Under the pieces are notes generated by a model, which saw nothing but the letters and a program-made list of their open reading frames with translations, ran no database searches and was not told where the DNA came from. 64,000 nt of DNA from the NCBI RefSeq assembly GCF_002027555.1, contig NZ_MXAP01000029.1, positions 14,538 to 78,537 on the forward strand, in the 5' to 3' direction. A program made the translations under genes and the position numbers. Shown piece after piece: positions 45,801-53,310 of this stretch (its first letter is position 1; every line of letters starts with the position of its first letter). Source of the DNA: Moraxella equi (GTDB lineage: Bacteria > Pseudomonadota > Gammaproteobacteria > Pseudomonadales > Moraxellaceae).

Positions 45801-46283
45801 AATCATCAGGATAAATCAGAAAAAGAGCGAAGAGATTTTTGGTTTGTTCATGCTTTTTATTTGTTGGATACCGATTATGAGATTTTTTGGGAGGTGTTGG
45901 TACAAGATTTAGACAGTATTTTTATTTTGAATAAACACTTAGGAACGTTTGGCGATTATCGTAAATGGCTTGTTCTGCCTGCCAAAAAAGTAGAATTAAT
46001 TTTAGACACATTTTTTGATAAATATCCAGAGGTGGAGTTACCGGACAGTTACGGAACTGATAGCCCAAATAACGAAAAAGCATATCGTTTTTTAAGAAAT
46101 GTGATTTTCTTATTGGGACGTGATGAAACAGATAATCCCATACCTGTGATTGATAGATTGTTAAGCCAGTCAAAATACAAAAAACTTCATTTGGATTTAA
46201 AAAGCATTAGGTTTGATTATCAGAAAAAATTGGCAATCAAAAACTTTCAAGGCCCACGCCTGAACAAATTATTAAATTATTAG
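42843..46283 (+). CDS. NACHT-type P-loop NTPase, probable defence protein (C-terminal domain split off by a frameshift)
   Basis: A 1146-residue product as read. Walker A AEPGAGKS is at residues 33-40, Walker B LLIDGLDEL with the NACHT-like DGxDE at 71-79, and a sensor-like ILSSRSSEWS follows. HRVVAEYCAGNFLA then resembles the helical segment after the NACHT core. The rest is a long, helical, AT-rich region of about 850 residues, probably a repeat-type sensor, including a CTCQEIYDCQC cysteine cluster near residue 565. There is no membrane segment or signal peptide. The gap between Walker A and B is only 30 residues, much shorter than the usual 70-80. The frame ends after FQGPRLNKLLNY, where one missing base near the CCC at 46253-46255 shifts it away from the nuclease-like tail. 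Base composition is unlike azlCD and ackA, so transfer is likely. I cannot name the system. Confidence 0.72.
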   Translation: MIYIPRLLQNSDERKFTELQLLSEKQKIIVILAEPGAGKSYLLDNLAQQLGIKKNAANIFAHSNPKVCLSLLIDGLDELVRVDSSAITKVLVMAESTGAEKIILSSRSSEWSQSHTQQCKEIFNTEPLLLYLQPFNTEEQQHFFHSHYPQHDAKHFLAEAEKIELTPLLSNPLFLKLFSNSYIKNNQYFENRHSAFKTAIEDLAKENNPNHSSALPFTKKIELAEDVFCKLMLSGSEGVSIADLSSTQFFPNISTLNGDKDITQILSTKLFVPNDVVGQHRPAHRVVAEYCAGNFLAKKITATSNPLSLNKILSIIAPNHVVRDELRGLFAWMTVLSHNDRIQETLINFDPYAILSNGDPSLLPLSSKKKLLLKLKELNQEDPYFRRGDIWRDLRISNFFDDNMLDELKELLSDKYRNGHLQRLILELLLESPVLSQLSNELNAIVLDTRDEYKEWFIRILAGQCLLNIKDHPIKATWDKLINESDRISLTIAGDMMSGEINPIFELKDYVCFLRKCADLYPTKYDFNIVIGERYFIQYFIQKLDLDLTTQLLDELSQNLSCTCQEIYDCQCRVGVSKIIGRLLDRYFELSHAPFDSEKIWLWVKNLYFKNNVSKEQSLSVKVLSENHELRQNIIKLVFEKLSNAEEIDEIRIFYFSHHGHCGLYLQHDDYKYIIDLAFSIKNIELWKSFVVRHDIYSKSKSSSFFRRYMRNQALQNLEFLRAWYGIEQKYKKLRRNMPRKRYRKKIAKNRKRQEAIYDEQIKYIQKNKELIESGEYWNALLNFSYVVLQEPKNIVEKFGDEYLVRNALYNCLDFVAPDVPSLTELANLHCRSKSLYVETVLYASCLERLKRDNSLQSVPEYILKALYTKFNTYWLGMNQDDMNFLMSEVKKCLFTNEDKIRQFLVEYIEPQLACGDCKHTQVDWLNCEPFNVLQEELSWCWLEKYPNLNLDSLENLMKMVIKYGNIEKLKSLIYQRCQDFLNTNINHQDKSEKERRDFWFVHAFYLLDTDYEIFWEVLVQDLDSIFILNKHLGTFGDYRKWLVLPAKKVELILDTFFDKYPEVELPDSYGTDSPNNEKAYRFLRNVIFLLGRDETDNPIPVIDRLLSQSKYKKLHLDLKSIRFDYQKKLAIKNFQGPRLNKLLNY

Positions 46284-46846
46284 AGAGCGATGAGATTATT
46301 AGCGTTGAGAATTTGCGTGCTGTCATTTTAGAAGAGTTGCAATTGTATCAAGATGATTTGAATGGTCATGATATTACTACAAATTCCTTTTTCTATCATG
46401 GAAAAATGTTGATTAAAAATCGGGTTGATGAGAATACAGCGTCACAACGCATAGCGGAGCGTTTGAGATTGCGTCTTGAAAACAGACAAGTTATCGTCAA
46501 TCGTGAAAATTATATGAAAGATGATAAAAGATGTGATATGGTTTGTTCTAAATTAATTAATGGGAAAAGAAAACTTTTGCCAATTGAAGTAAAAGGGCAA
46601 TGGCATAAAGAGGTTTATTCTGCATTTGAAAATCAATTAGAACGTTTATATACCATTCATCCCGACTCTGACGGACAATATTTGGTGCTGTGGTTTGGGG
46701 CTGATGAAAAAGTTGCAGGCATTAAAAGTCATGGTATCCATAATGCCGAAGCATTGCGTATTCAAATCCAAGAAAAAATGTCAGAAGCACTACGAAGTAG
46801 GATTGATGTTTTTGTTTTGGATTTGTCTGTATCGCCTGATAAGTAA
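46256..46846 (+). pseudogene. C-terminal PD-(D/E)XK-like nuclease domain of the frameshifted NTPase
   Basis: Read in the other frame, the sequence continues as TPEQIIKLLESDEII, an unbroken extension of the NTPase chain. About 195 residues follow. The nuclease-like core has CDMV (D), then LLPIEVKGQWHKEVYSA (ExK) and LERLYTIHP, with DGQYLVLWFGA as the last strand. This matches the general layout of restriction-endonuclease-fold domains that end in a YLVxWF strand. As the sequence stands, translation could only restart internally (TTG 46313 or a later ATG). One extra C in the C3 run at 46253 would make a single protein of about 1334 residues. Confidence 0.68.
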
Positions 46847-46898
46847 ACCGATATTAAAAAGCAGGAATGATAACAATACTTGGTTGGGTGTTTGTCTC

Positions 46899-47237
46899 CT
46901 AACCCCGCAGGCTTGCCCCTATCCCCAACCCTGCCCAACGGCATAGCTCATCAGTGTCATCCAAGGCAAATTCAGGAAGCTGGTAATAGCCCAATGCGAC
47001 TTGTTTTTTAACGCCTGTTCGGCTTGTCCAATAGGTAAATTTTTCACACCCTTCATCAATAAAGGCTTGGCGGTTGTCATCATCGGCTTTTAGATAAAGC
47101 GTGTCATCAGCGACAATGCCAAACATTTTGCCATGTTTAAAAAGGCAACCTACCCCAAACATTCGCTTGACGGTGATGGGGGCGGGCGGGGCTAATTGGT
47201 CTAAGACAAAGGCAGTAAATTCACTGCATGCGGTCAT
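46899..47237 (-). CDS. TfoX N-terminal domain protein
   Basis: This is a 112-residue single TfoX_N domain. VKRMFGVGCLFKHGKMFGIV and DTLYLKADDDNRQAF are typical. In Haemophilus and E. coli, full-length TfoX/Sxy regulates competence, but stand-alone N-domains are common and their role is unclear. It converges on the accessory island with 52 bp between. A competence role here would be a guess. Confidence 0.85.
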   Translation of the reverse strand: MTACSEFTAFVLDQLAPPAPITVKRMFGVGCLFKHGKMFGIVADDTLYLKADDDNRQAFIDEGCEKFTYWTSRTGVKKQVALGYYQLPEFALDDTDELCRWAGLGIGASLRG

Positions 47238-47333
47238 GATGTGTGATAAATATGATAAAAACGTGTCTTACTCTAAACCAAAGCTGACCATTTTGCAATG
47301 CGTGAATGTATGGCGTTTTGGCAAATCATGCTT

Positions 47334-47360
47334 TTGTCAAAGCCCATTTTGTGTTATAAT
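47334..47360 (+). promoter_or_regulatory. Probable sigma-70 promoter of ackA
   Basis: TATAAT lies at 47355-47360, with TTGTCA 15 bp upstream (47334-47339), a little close to the -10. The ackA start is 38 bp downstream, after an AAGGAAAGC ribosome site. Confidence 0.5.
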
Positions 47361-47397
47361 CATCGTCGTATCTTTTTCATTCCAATAAGGAAAGCTT

Positions 47398-48585
47398 ATG
47401 TCTCTAACCAACCCCACCCTAGTGCTAAACTGTGGCTCATCATCCATCAAATATGCCCTAATTAGCGAAGATGGCAACACTCGTATTGAGGGTCTTGCCG
47501 AAGCGTTGGGCAATCCTGATGCCCGTATCAAGCACAAAAACCTAGACGGCTCAAAAGTAGAAATCAATATCCCAAATTCAGGGGCTCATACCGAAGCCTT
47601 GCAAATCATCCTAGGCGAGCTTATTGCCGAGCATAAGCCTGTGGCGGTGGGTCATCGTGTGGTACACGGTGGCGACAAATTCAAATCAGCAACCGTCATC
47701 ACTCCAGAAGTGCTAGCAACCATCGAAGAGCTGGCAAGTCTTGCTCCACTTCACAATCCTGCCAATGCGTCTGGCATTAAGGCGATTAACGCCATTTATC
47801 CTGACCTGCCCCAAGTGGCGATTTTTGACACGGCATTCCACCAAACCATGCCTGCACACGCTTACCGCTACGCCATTCCAAAAGAGCTGTACACCGAACA
47901 CCAAATCCGTCGTTATGGCTTTCATGGCACATCGCACAACTACGTCTCAAACCGTGCCAACACGCTAAGCGGTCAAGATGGCAAGACAGGTTGGCTTGTG
48001 GCTCACCTAGGCAACGGCTGTTCGGCAACAGCAGTATATGACGGTCAAAGTCTAGATACATCTATGGGTCTGACTCCACTAGAAGGCTTGATGATGGGTA
48101 CTCGCTCAGGCGACATTGACCCGAGTATTCACTTGCATTTGCACCGCACTTTGGGTCTGTCTATCCAAGAGATTGATACTTTGCTTAACAAAAAGAGCGG
48201 TCTGTTGGGCGTATCGGGCGTGTCTAACGACATGCGTAACCTAGAACAAGCCGACAAAGAGGGTAATGCTGACGCCACGCTCGCCCTTGATATGTTTGCT
48301 TACCGTGTTGCCAAATACCTGCTTGGCTTGACCGCAGGTTTGCCAGTATTGACGGGCATTGCCTTTACAGGCGGTGTGGGCGAGAATGGTGCGGACATGC
48401 GTGCTAAGATTGTGAGTTACTTAAAGCATTTGGGCGTGCAAATTGACACCGCCAAAAATGCCGAGCTGTTCCGTGGAGCAGAGGGCAGTTTCCATGCGGA
48501 AGGGTCTGCTGTTGAGCTTTGGGTGATTCCTACTGACGAAGAATACCAAATCGCCAGCGAATCTCGTGCGGTATTAGGATTGTAA
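47398..48585 (+). CDS. ackA: Acetate kinase
   Basis: AckA interconverts acetyl phosphate + ADP and acetate + ATP in the cytoplasm. ASKHA-fold motifs are present: LNCGSSSIKY at the N terminus, FDTAFHQTMP, VAHLGNGCSATAV, and GIAFTGGVGENG. Length 395 is standard. It has its own promoter and terminator and is followed 218 bp later by pta, so the pair may be transcribed separately. Confidence 0.96.
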   Translation: MSLTNPTLVLNCGSSSIKYALISEDGNTRIEGLAEALGNPDARIKHKNLDGSKVEINIPNSGAHTEALQIILGELIAEHKPVAVGHRVVHGGDKFKSATVITPEVLATIEELASLAPLHNPANASGIKAINAIYPDLPQVAIFDTAFHQTMPAHAYRYAIPKELYTEHQIRRYGFHGTSHNYVSNRANTLSGQDGKTGWLVAHLGNGCSATAVYDGQSLDTSMGLTPLEGLMMGTRSGDIDPSIHLHLHRTLGLSIQEIDTLLNKKSGLLGVSGVSNDMRNLEQADKEGNADATLALDMFAYRVAKYLLGLTAGLPVLTGIAFTGGVGENGADMRAKIVSYLKHLGVQIDTAKNAELFRGAEGSFHAEGSAVELWVIPTDEEYQIASESRAVLGL

Positions 48586-48590
48586 ATAAA

Positions 48591-48626
48591 AAGAAAAGCT
48601 GGGCTAAGGTCTGGCTTTTCTTAAAA
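48591..48626 (+). terminator. Terminator after ackA
   Basis: AAGAAAAGC and GCTTTTCTT form the stem with a 14-base loop, 6 bp past the stop. The T-run is weak. Confidence 0.65.
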
Positions 48627-48671
48627 TAACCCATAATTTTTTAAATTAAATTAAAAGGTATTGTTAAATTG

Positions 48672-48738
48672 GACGTGTAGGACGAATACCAAGCCCAAGT
48701 ATTAAAGGGTAAATGTAATTTGCCCCTACAAATCCATT
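48672..48738. repeat. Palindromic repeat, copy 2 (upstream of pta)
   Basis: Contains GACGTGTAGGACGAAT and, 17 bp on, GGGTAAATGTAATTTGCCCC (hairpin GGGTAAAT/ATTTGCCC), then TACAAATCCATTTAAAGG. The same blocks recur in reverse complement at 50355-50431 on the far side of pta. Confidence 0.65.
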
Positions 48739-48802
48739 TAAAGGTATTATGATTGATAATGCCAAATTAAAAATCTTACTAATAAATCGATAAAGGTAAC
48801 TT

Positions 48803-50263
48803 ATGAAAACATTATTACTTATCCCCACCACCAGCCAAATCAACATGCAAACGTTGGCTCAAAATGTTGCCAATCTAGTCGGTGGCGAGATTGTCGCCAT
48901 TCCAAGCCATGATGAGTTGGTCAGTGCCATTAGCGACAACAACCTTGATGACCTACTAGAAACCGTCATCGCCAAACAATCCGCCCCCGTAAGCGTGGTG
49001 GTGGGTGTGCTTGCCGATGAAAGCCGTCCTTATGCCAACCGTGTAAACCGTGAGTTGGGGACAGGTTTTGATGCGGACGTGATTTTGGTGGGCGATAATG
49101 ACGTGCGTCTGCCTGTGTTTGCGTCTGTGTTTGGCGGTATCAAAGGCGAGCGTATTTGGGGCGTGATTGGCACCGCCGAACTGTCGGGCAAAGTACAAGT
49201 CGTGGCACGCACTGACAAAGGCGGTCATTTGTCTGAGATTGACGGTGGGGCATTTGAAAGTTACAAAACCTCCGAGCGTACACAAAAATTATCGCCTTAT
49301 GCGTTTCGTAACCAAGTGGTTCGCCTTGCCCAAAACGCCAAAAAACGCATCGTCCTGCCCGAAGGTGATGAGCCACGCACCATTGAAGCGGCGGTGATTT
49401 GCCAAAGACGTGGCATTGCCCAATGCGTGCTGTTGGGCGACCCTACCAAAATCCGTGCGGTGGCGGACGAGCGTGGCGTTACCTTGCCTGATGATATTGA
49501 AATCATCGAGCCATCTACCGTCAGCGAAAAATACGTCGCCCCCATGGTAGAACGCCGTAAGGGTAAACTGGACGAAGCAGGAGCAAGAGAGACTCTACAA
49601 GACACCGTATATCTAGGCACGATGATGCTACAAGTGGGCGACGTGGACGGCTTGGTGTCAGGTGCGGTACACACGACAGCCGACACCATTCGCCCAGCGT
49701 TCCAGCTTATCAAAACCGCCCCAGAGTATAGCCTAGTATCTAGCGTATTCTTTATGCTACTGCCCGAGCAAGTGGTCGTCTATGGCGACTGTGCGGTAAA
49801 CCCCAACCCAACCGCCGAACAGCTTGCTGAGATTGCCATCCAGTCCGCCGAGTCCGCCAAAGCGTTTGGCATTGACCCCAAAGTTGCCTTGATTAGCTAC
49901 TCTACCATGAACTCAGGTTCAGGCCCTGATGTGGATACGGTCAAAGGTGCGTTAGAGATTGTCCGTGAAAAAACCCCCGAGCTAAAAGTGGATGGCCCCC
50001 TACAATTTGACGCAGCGTCTGTGCCAAGCGTGGGCAAGCAAAAAGCCCCAAATTCAGCCGTGGCAGGCGAAGCCAACGTGTTTATTTTCCCTGATTTGAA
50101 CACAGGTAACACCACTTATAAAGCCGTACAACGCACCGCAGGCGTGATTAGTGTTGGCCCTATGCTACAAGGTCTAAACAAGCCTGTAAATGATTTGTCT
50201 CGTGGCTGTTTGGTGGATGACATTGTTTATACCATTGCCTTGACAGCGATTCAAGCGGTGTAA
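48803..50263 (+). CDS. pta: Phosphate acetyltransferase, short form
   Basis: Pta makes acetyl phosphate from acetyl-CoA and phosphate. The catalytic PTA_PTB domain is complete ([53 protein letters not shown] [18 protein letters not shown]). The N-terminal 170 residues resemble the regulatory P-loop/DRTGG part of long Pta, but shortened and without a clear P-loop. With 486 residues it lies between minimal (about 330) and E. coli-type (about 714) enzymes. The frame is intact, so this looks like a real short form and not a fresh deletion. Inverted copies of a repeat flank the gene. Confidence 0.93.
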   Translation: MKTLLLIPTTSQINMQTLAQNVANLVGGEIVAIPSHDELVSAISDNNLDDLLETVIAKQSAPVSVVVGVLADESRPYANRVNRELGTGFDADVILVGDNDVRLPVFASVFGGIKGERIWGVIGTAELSGKVQVVARTDKGGHLSEIDGGAFESYKTSERTQKLSPYAFRNQVVRLAQNAKKRIVLPEGDEPRTIEAAVICQRRGIAQCVLLGDPTKIRAVADERGVTLPDDIEIIEPSTVSEKYVAPMVERRKGKLDEAGARETLQDTVYLGTMMLQVGDVDGLVSGAVHTTADTIRPAFQLIKTAPEYSLVSSVFFMLLPEQVVVYGDCAVNPNPTAEQLAEIAIQSAESAKAFGIDPKVALISYSTMNSGSGPDVDTVKGALEIVREKTPELKVDGPLQFDAASVPSVGKQKAPNSAVAGEANVFIFPDLNTGNTTYKAVQRTAGVISVGPMLQGLNKPVNDLSRGCLVDDIVYTIALTAIQAV

Positions 50264-50286
50264 ATTTGTCATCACCCTAATGAATG

Positions 50287-50325
50287 ATAAAAGAGCGGTT
50301 TTTTTCTGCTCTTTTATTTTTATAA
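50287..50325 (+). terminator. Terminator after pta
   Basis: ATAAAAGAGC and GCTCTTTTAT form a 10-bp stem with an 11-base T-rich loop, followed by TTTTTAT. Confidence 0.8.
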
Positions 50326-50354
50326 TTGGGTATTGTTAAAAAACCAATCTTTGA

Positions 50355-50431
50355 ATGGGTTTGTAAGGGCAAATCACATTTACCCTGTGATAAGACATTG
50401 ATTTTTGGGCGAATAAATTACCCCTACACGT
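50355..50431. repeat. Palindromic repeat, copy 3 (downstream of pta, inverted relative to copy 2)
   Basis: TTGTAAGGGCAAATCACATT continues to TACCCTG (hairpin GGGCAAAT/ATTTACCC), then 17 bp later GGGCGAATAAATTACCCCTA and CACGTCTGATT. Reverse-complemented, this lines up block by block with copy 2. The rest of the 340-bp pta-PspC gap is AT-rich with no gene. Confidence 0.65.
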
Positions 50432-50602
50432 CTGATTAAAAAATATCTTAATTGAACAGTGTTTTGTAAATGTAAAGTTTTGCAAAAGGGCATTGTATTT
50501 ACCCAAAAAAGTATTATTAAAAAGTGTTATGTTTAAATTGTTTTAGTACAAATTTGAATTTGTACAAACTTTAATACAAACTTTAAAAGGTAAAGATAAC
50601 CC

Positions 50603-50881
50603 ATGACCCATCATACCAGCCCTGACCATGCTAGACTTATACGCACTAAACACAAATTTATCCGTTTACACCGTTCAAAACATCATCGCCTGATGGCAGG
50701 GGTGTTTGGTGGTATTGCCGAATACATGGGGTGGTCGCCTGCGGTGCTACGATGGCTGTTTGTGCTGTCTATTCCACTGACGGCAACCATTACATTGTTT
50801 GGTGGGATTTTGTTTTATCTTATCATGTGGCTCATCATGCCCGAAGCGAGCGATGAGTCTTATATTTATGAGTCATATTAA
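50603..50881 (+). CDS. PspC domain membrane protein
   Basis: This is a 92-residue PspC-like protein: a basic N terminus, HRLMAGVFGGIAEYMGWSP as the PspC signature, and two closely spaced hydrophobic stretches (LRWLFVLSIPLTATIT and FGGILFYLIMWLIM). In E. coli, PspC senses envelope stress with PspB and regulates PspA; here no pspA or pspB neighbours are visible, so it may act alone. It is monocistronic, 140 bp before parB. Confidence 0.88.
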   Translation: MTHHTSPDHARLIRTKHKFIRLHRSKHHRLMAGVFGGIAEYMGWSPAVLRWLFVLSIPLTATITLFGGILFYLIMWLIMPEASDESYIYESY

Positions 50882-51024
50882 TTTTGGACTACTATCTAAT
50901 TTTGAATTTACCCCTTACCCAAAGACAACTTTGGGTATTTTTACGACAAAAAGCATGCTTAGCCTTTAACATGAGATGTTATTTGTGGTAAAATACTCTG
51001 CTATTTTCTGTAACACTGGTGTAA

Positions 51025-52071
51025 ATGGGCATGACAAAAAAGCGTGGGCTTGCCACGAAACGTGGCTTAGAAGCCTTAATGGGTAATATTAAACGAGAAA
51101 GAGATTTGACCGCAGAAGCCATCATGCCGACAGCGGAATCTGCCCCTACCCCCAAGTCAGCTAGCCCCCAAAAAACTGGCACAAAAGCCAATGCCGACAA
51201 AAGCACCGCCCAAGTAGCCAGCAAATTTGCCAAGACTATCCAGCCTCAGCCCACCCAAGATGGTGAACAGGTCACGCTCATTCAAATCGACCCTGCCAGA
51301 TTGCAATCAGGTAAATATCAGCCCAGACGAGACGTTAAAGAAGAAGCCTTGCAGGAGCTTGCCGAGTCAGTACGTCAGCACGGGGTCATGCAACCCATCG
51401 TTATCCGTCCTTTGTTAGATGGTGAGAGTAAGGCGGATGGCATTACCCATGAGATTATCGCAGGTGAGCGACGTTGGCGAGCTGCCAAACTGGCAGGGCT
51501 TACCACCATTCCTGCCATCGAGCGTGTGTTGTCTGATGAAGTGGCGATTGCCTTGGCACTCATTGAGAACATCCAGCGTGAAGACTTGACGGTGTTAGAG
51601 CAGGCGGCGGCGTTGGAGCGGTTTCATACCGAGTTTGGTATGAGTCATGCGATGATTGCCGATGTCGTGGGTAAGGCACGCACGACCGTATCCAACCTGC
51701 TACGCCTTAACGCCTTGCATGATGAAGTCAAGGCGTTTATGATGGATAACTTACTTGACATGGGTCATGCTCGCACTTTACTGTCTTTGTCCAAAGACCA
51801 ACAGCCCATCATCGCCAAAAAAATCATTCATGCGGACATGACGGTGCGTGAAGCAGAAAAACTGGTCAAATCTATCTTGCACCCCGAGCCAAAGGCAGTC
51901 TTAGTCAATAGTCGTGAAGTCATCGCCCTAAATCAGAAGCTTTCGGACGCATTGGGGGCGACGGTCAAGCTAAAACAAGGCAAAGACGGCAAGGGTAGTG
52001 TGGAGATATTTTTTCATAGCCATGATGAGCTAAGTGGGCTGATGGCACAGCTTGGTGTGGCAAAGTCTTGA
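51025..52071 (+). CDS. parB: Chromosome partitioning protein ParB
   Basis: ParB binds parS sites near the origin, slides on DNA with CTP and works with ParA in segregation. Seen: the ParB/Sulfiredoxin-like domain with RLQSGKYQPRRDVKEEALQE and IIAGERRWRAAKLAGL (CTP-binding GERRxR), and a helix-turn-helix with SHAMIADVVGKARTTVSNLL. The C-terminal dimer domain ends the protein. ATG codons at 51025 and 51031 are both possible. Length is 346-348. parA is not adjacent, and no parS-like 16-mer was spotted here. The next gene, exbB, follows at 33 bp. Confidence 0.93.
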   Translation: MGMTKKRGLATKRGLEALMGNIKRERDLTAEAIMPTAESAPTPKSASPQKTGTKANADKSTAQVASKFAKTIQPQPTQDGEQVTLIQIDPARLQSGKYQPRRDVKEEALQELAESVRQHGVMQPIVIRPLLDGESKADGITHEIIAGERRWRAAKLAGLTTIPAIERVLSDEVAIALALIENIQREDLTVLEQAAALERFHTEFGMSHAMIADVVGKARTTVSNLLRLNALHDEVKAFMMDNLLDMGHARTLLSLSKDQQPIIAKKIIHADMTVREAEKLVKSILHPEPKAVLVNSREVIALNQKLSDALGATVKLKQGKDGKGSVEIFFHSHDELSGLMAQLGVAKS

Positions 52072-52104
52072 TGTTTAACTAATAATTGTGTAACGGTGTA
52101 AATT

Positions 52105-52797
52105 ATGTGGGAGCTTGTCAAAGCAGGCGGTTGGCTGATGTTGCCAATCATCGTGTGTTCTATTGTGGCACTGGTCATTATCATCGAGCGTGGCAAAGTG
52201 TTACGCATGGGTTTGCTTGCCCCGAGTGGACTTAGAGAACAGCTGATTAGCCAGTTACGCACCAAAGGTGATATCAATAAAAACACCTTGCTTACCATCA
52301 AAGGCGAGTCACCATTAGGCGATATTTTGGCAACGGGACTCTTGTATCGCCAGTATGGACTGGACAGTATGACCACGCACATGCAAAACCGTGCCAGCGT
52401 ACAGATTCATGCCTTAGAGAAAAACATTAACATGCTCGGCACGATTGGGGCGATTGCACCGCTTTTGGGACTTTTGGGGACAGTACTGGGTATTATCATC
52501 TCATTTTTGGCAGTAACAGATGGCTCCATGCAAGACCCTGCCATGCTCGCAGGAGGTGTCTCTCAGGCTTTGATTACTACCGCAGGCGGTATGTTTGTCG
52601 CCATTCCCGCCCTGATGGCGTACCGTTATTTCCAAAGACGTATTGTGGATATTAATGCCAAATTTGAAAGCGAAGCGGGGCTACTCATCCAAGAGATGCA
52701 TGATTATGGGCTGATGAAAGATGGTTTGCAAAAAGAGCCAATCCTAGCCAGCGAGCCTGTCGCCTATTCCCAAAATCAAAACCAAGAACAGTCATAG
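52105..52797 (+). CDS. exbB: MotA/TolQ/ExbB proton-channel family protein
   Basis: A three-helix inner-membrane protein that with ExbD/TolR turns the proton gradient into work for TonB or Tol. The N-terminal helix MWELVKAGGWLMLPIIVCSI, the ALEKNINMLGTIGAIAPLLG segment with LLGTVLGII, and ALITTAGGMFVAIPALMAY are all family-typical. 230 residues. exbD follows 12 bp later. The pairing without TonB or TolA nearby leaves the exact system open; ExbB is preferred over TolQ because pal and tolB are elsewhere. Confidence 0.9.
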   Translation: MWELVKAGGWLMLPIIVCSIVALVIIIERGKVLRMGLLAPSGLREQLISQLRTKGDINKNTLLTIKGESPLGDILATGLLYRQYGLDSMTTHMQNRASVQIHALEKNINMLGTIGAIAPLLGLLGTVLGIIISFLAVTDGSMQDPAMLAGGVSQALITTAGGMFVAIPALMAYRYFQRRIVDINAKFESEAGLLIQEMHDYGLMKDGLQKEPILASEPVAYSQNQNQEQS

Positions 52798-52809
52798 CTG
52801 AGTATCGCC

Positions 52810-53241
52810 ATGAGATTTCGTAAACCAACCGTTGAGCCTTTAGAAATCAATCTGACCCCCATGATTGATTGCTTGCTGTTTTTGATTGTATTTTTGCTGA
52901 TGGCGACGACCTTTAACCATTTTAGTCGCATTAACATCGTCCTGCCCGAAGCCGAAGGCGTGGCAGTGACCAACGAAGGCAAACAGATAGAAGTGGCGGT
53001 ACAAAAAGACGGTACTTATTTGGTTAATGGGCTTGCCTTAGGGTCTAGTACCGAAGCTGAGCTCATTAACATGCTCCAAAAAGAAGCGGGCAGTAACCGC
53101 AAACAACTGTTTGTCATCGCAGCCGATGCCGAAGCATCACACCAAGCGGTGGTGCGTGTCATGGATGTGGCAGGTAAAATGGGCTTTTTAAACCTAAACA
53201 TCAGCACCGTCGTGCCAGCACCACAAAGCAGTAGTAAGTAA
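52810..53241 (+). CDS. exbD: ExbD/TolR family protein
   Basis: A single N-terminal membrane helix (LNLTPMIDCLLFLIVFLLM-type; here NLTPMIDCLLFLIVFLLMA) contains the conserved Asp that carries protons. A periplasmic domain of about 100 residues follows, with KDGTYLVNG and FVIAADAEASHQAVVRVMD. Length 143. It forms a pair with exbB. Confidence 0.9.
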   Translation: MRFRKPTVEPLEINLTPMIDCLLFLIVFLLMATTFNHFSRINIVLPEAEGVAVTNEGKQIEVAVQKDGTYLVNGLALGSSTEAELINMLQKEAGSNRKQLFVIAADAEASHQAVVRVMDVAGKMGFLNLNISTVVPAPQSSSK

Positions 53242-53263
53242 TCGCACGATTTATGCGGTGCGA

Positions 53264-53290
53264 TGTGGCATTTTGTGTTAAAATGCCACA
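53264..53290 (+). other. Strong hairpin between exbD and msbA
   Basis: TGTGGCATTTT and AAAATGCCACA are a perfect 11-bp inverted repeat around GTGTT, 20 bp upstream of the msbA start. The tail is AAACTTTTCTTTT, not a clean T-run, so it could be a weak terminator, an attenuator or a processing site. Confidence 0.6.
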
Positions 53291-53310
53291 AAACTTTTCT
53301 TTTAAAAATC

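Noticed and set aside
42677-46898. Prophage or integrative element around the NTPase
   Set aside because: No integrase, phage structural genes or attachment-site duplication were found; the neighbouring tRNAs are more than 7 kb away.
48803-50263. pta as a truncated pseudogene
   Set aside because: The frame is intact, the catalytic domain complete and the gene has a normal start, so a natural short form is more likely.
51000-52100. parS site near parB
   Set aside because: I looked for a TGTTTCACGTGAAACA-like 16-mer and saw no convincing match in the region.
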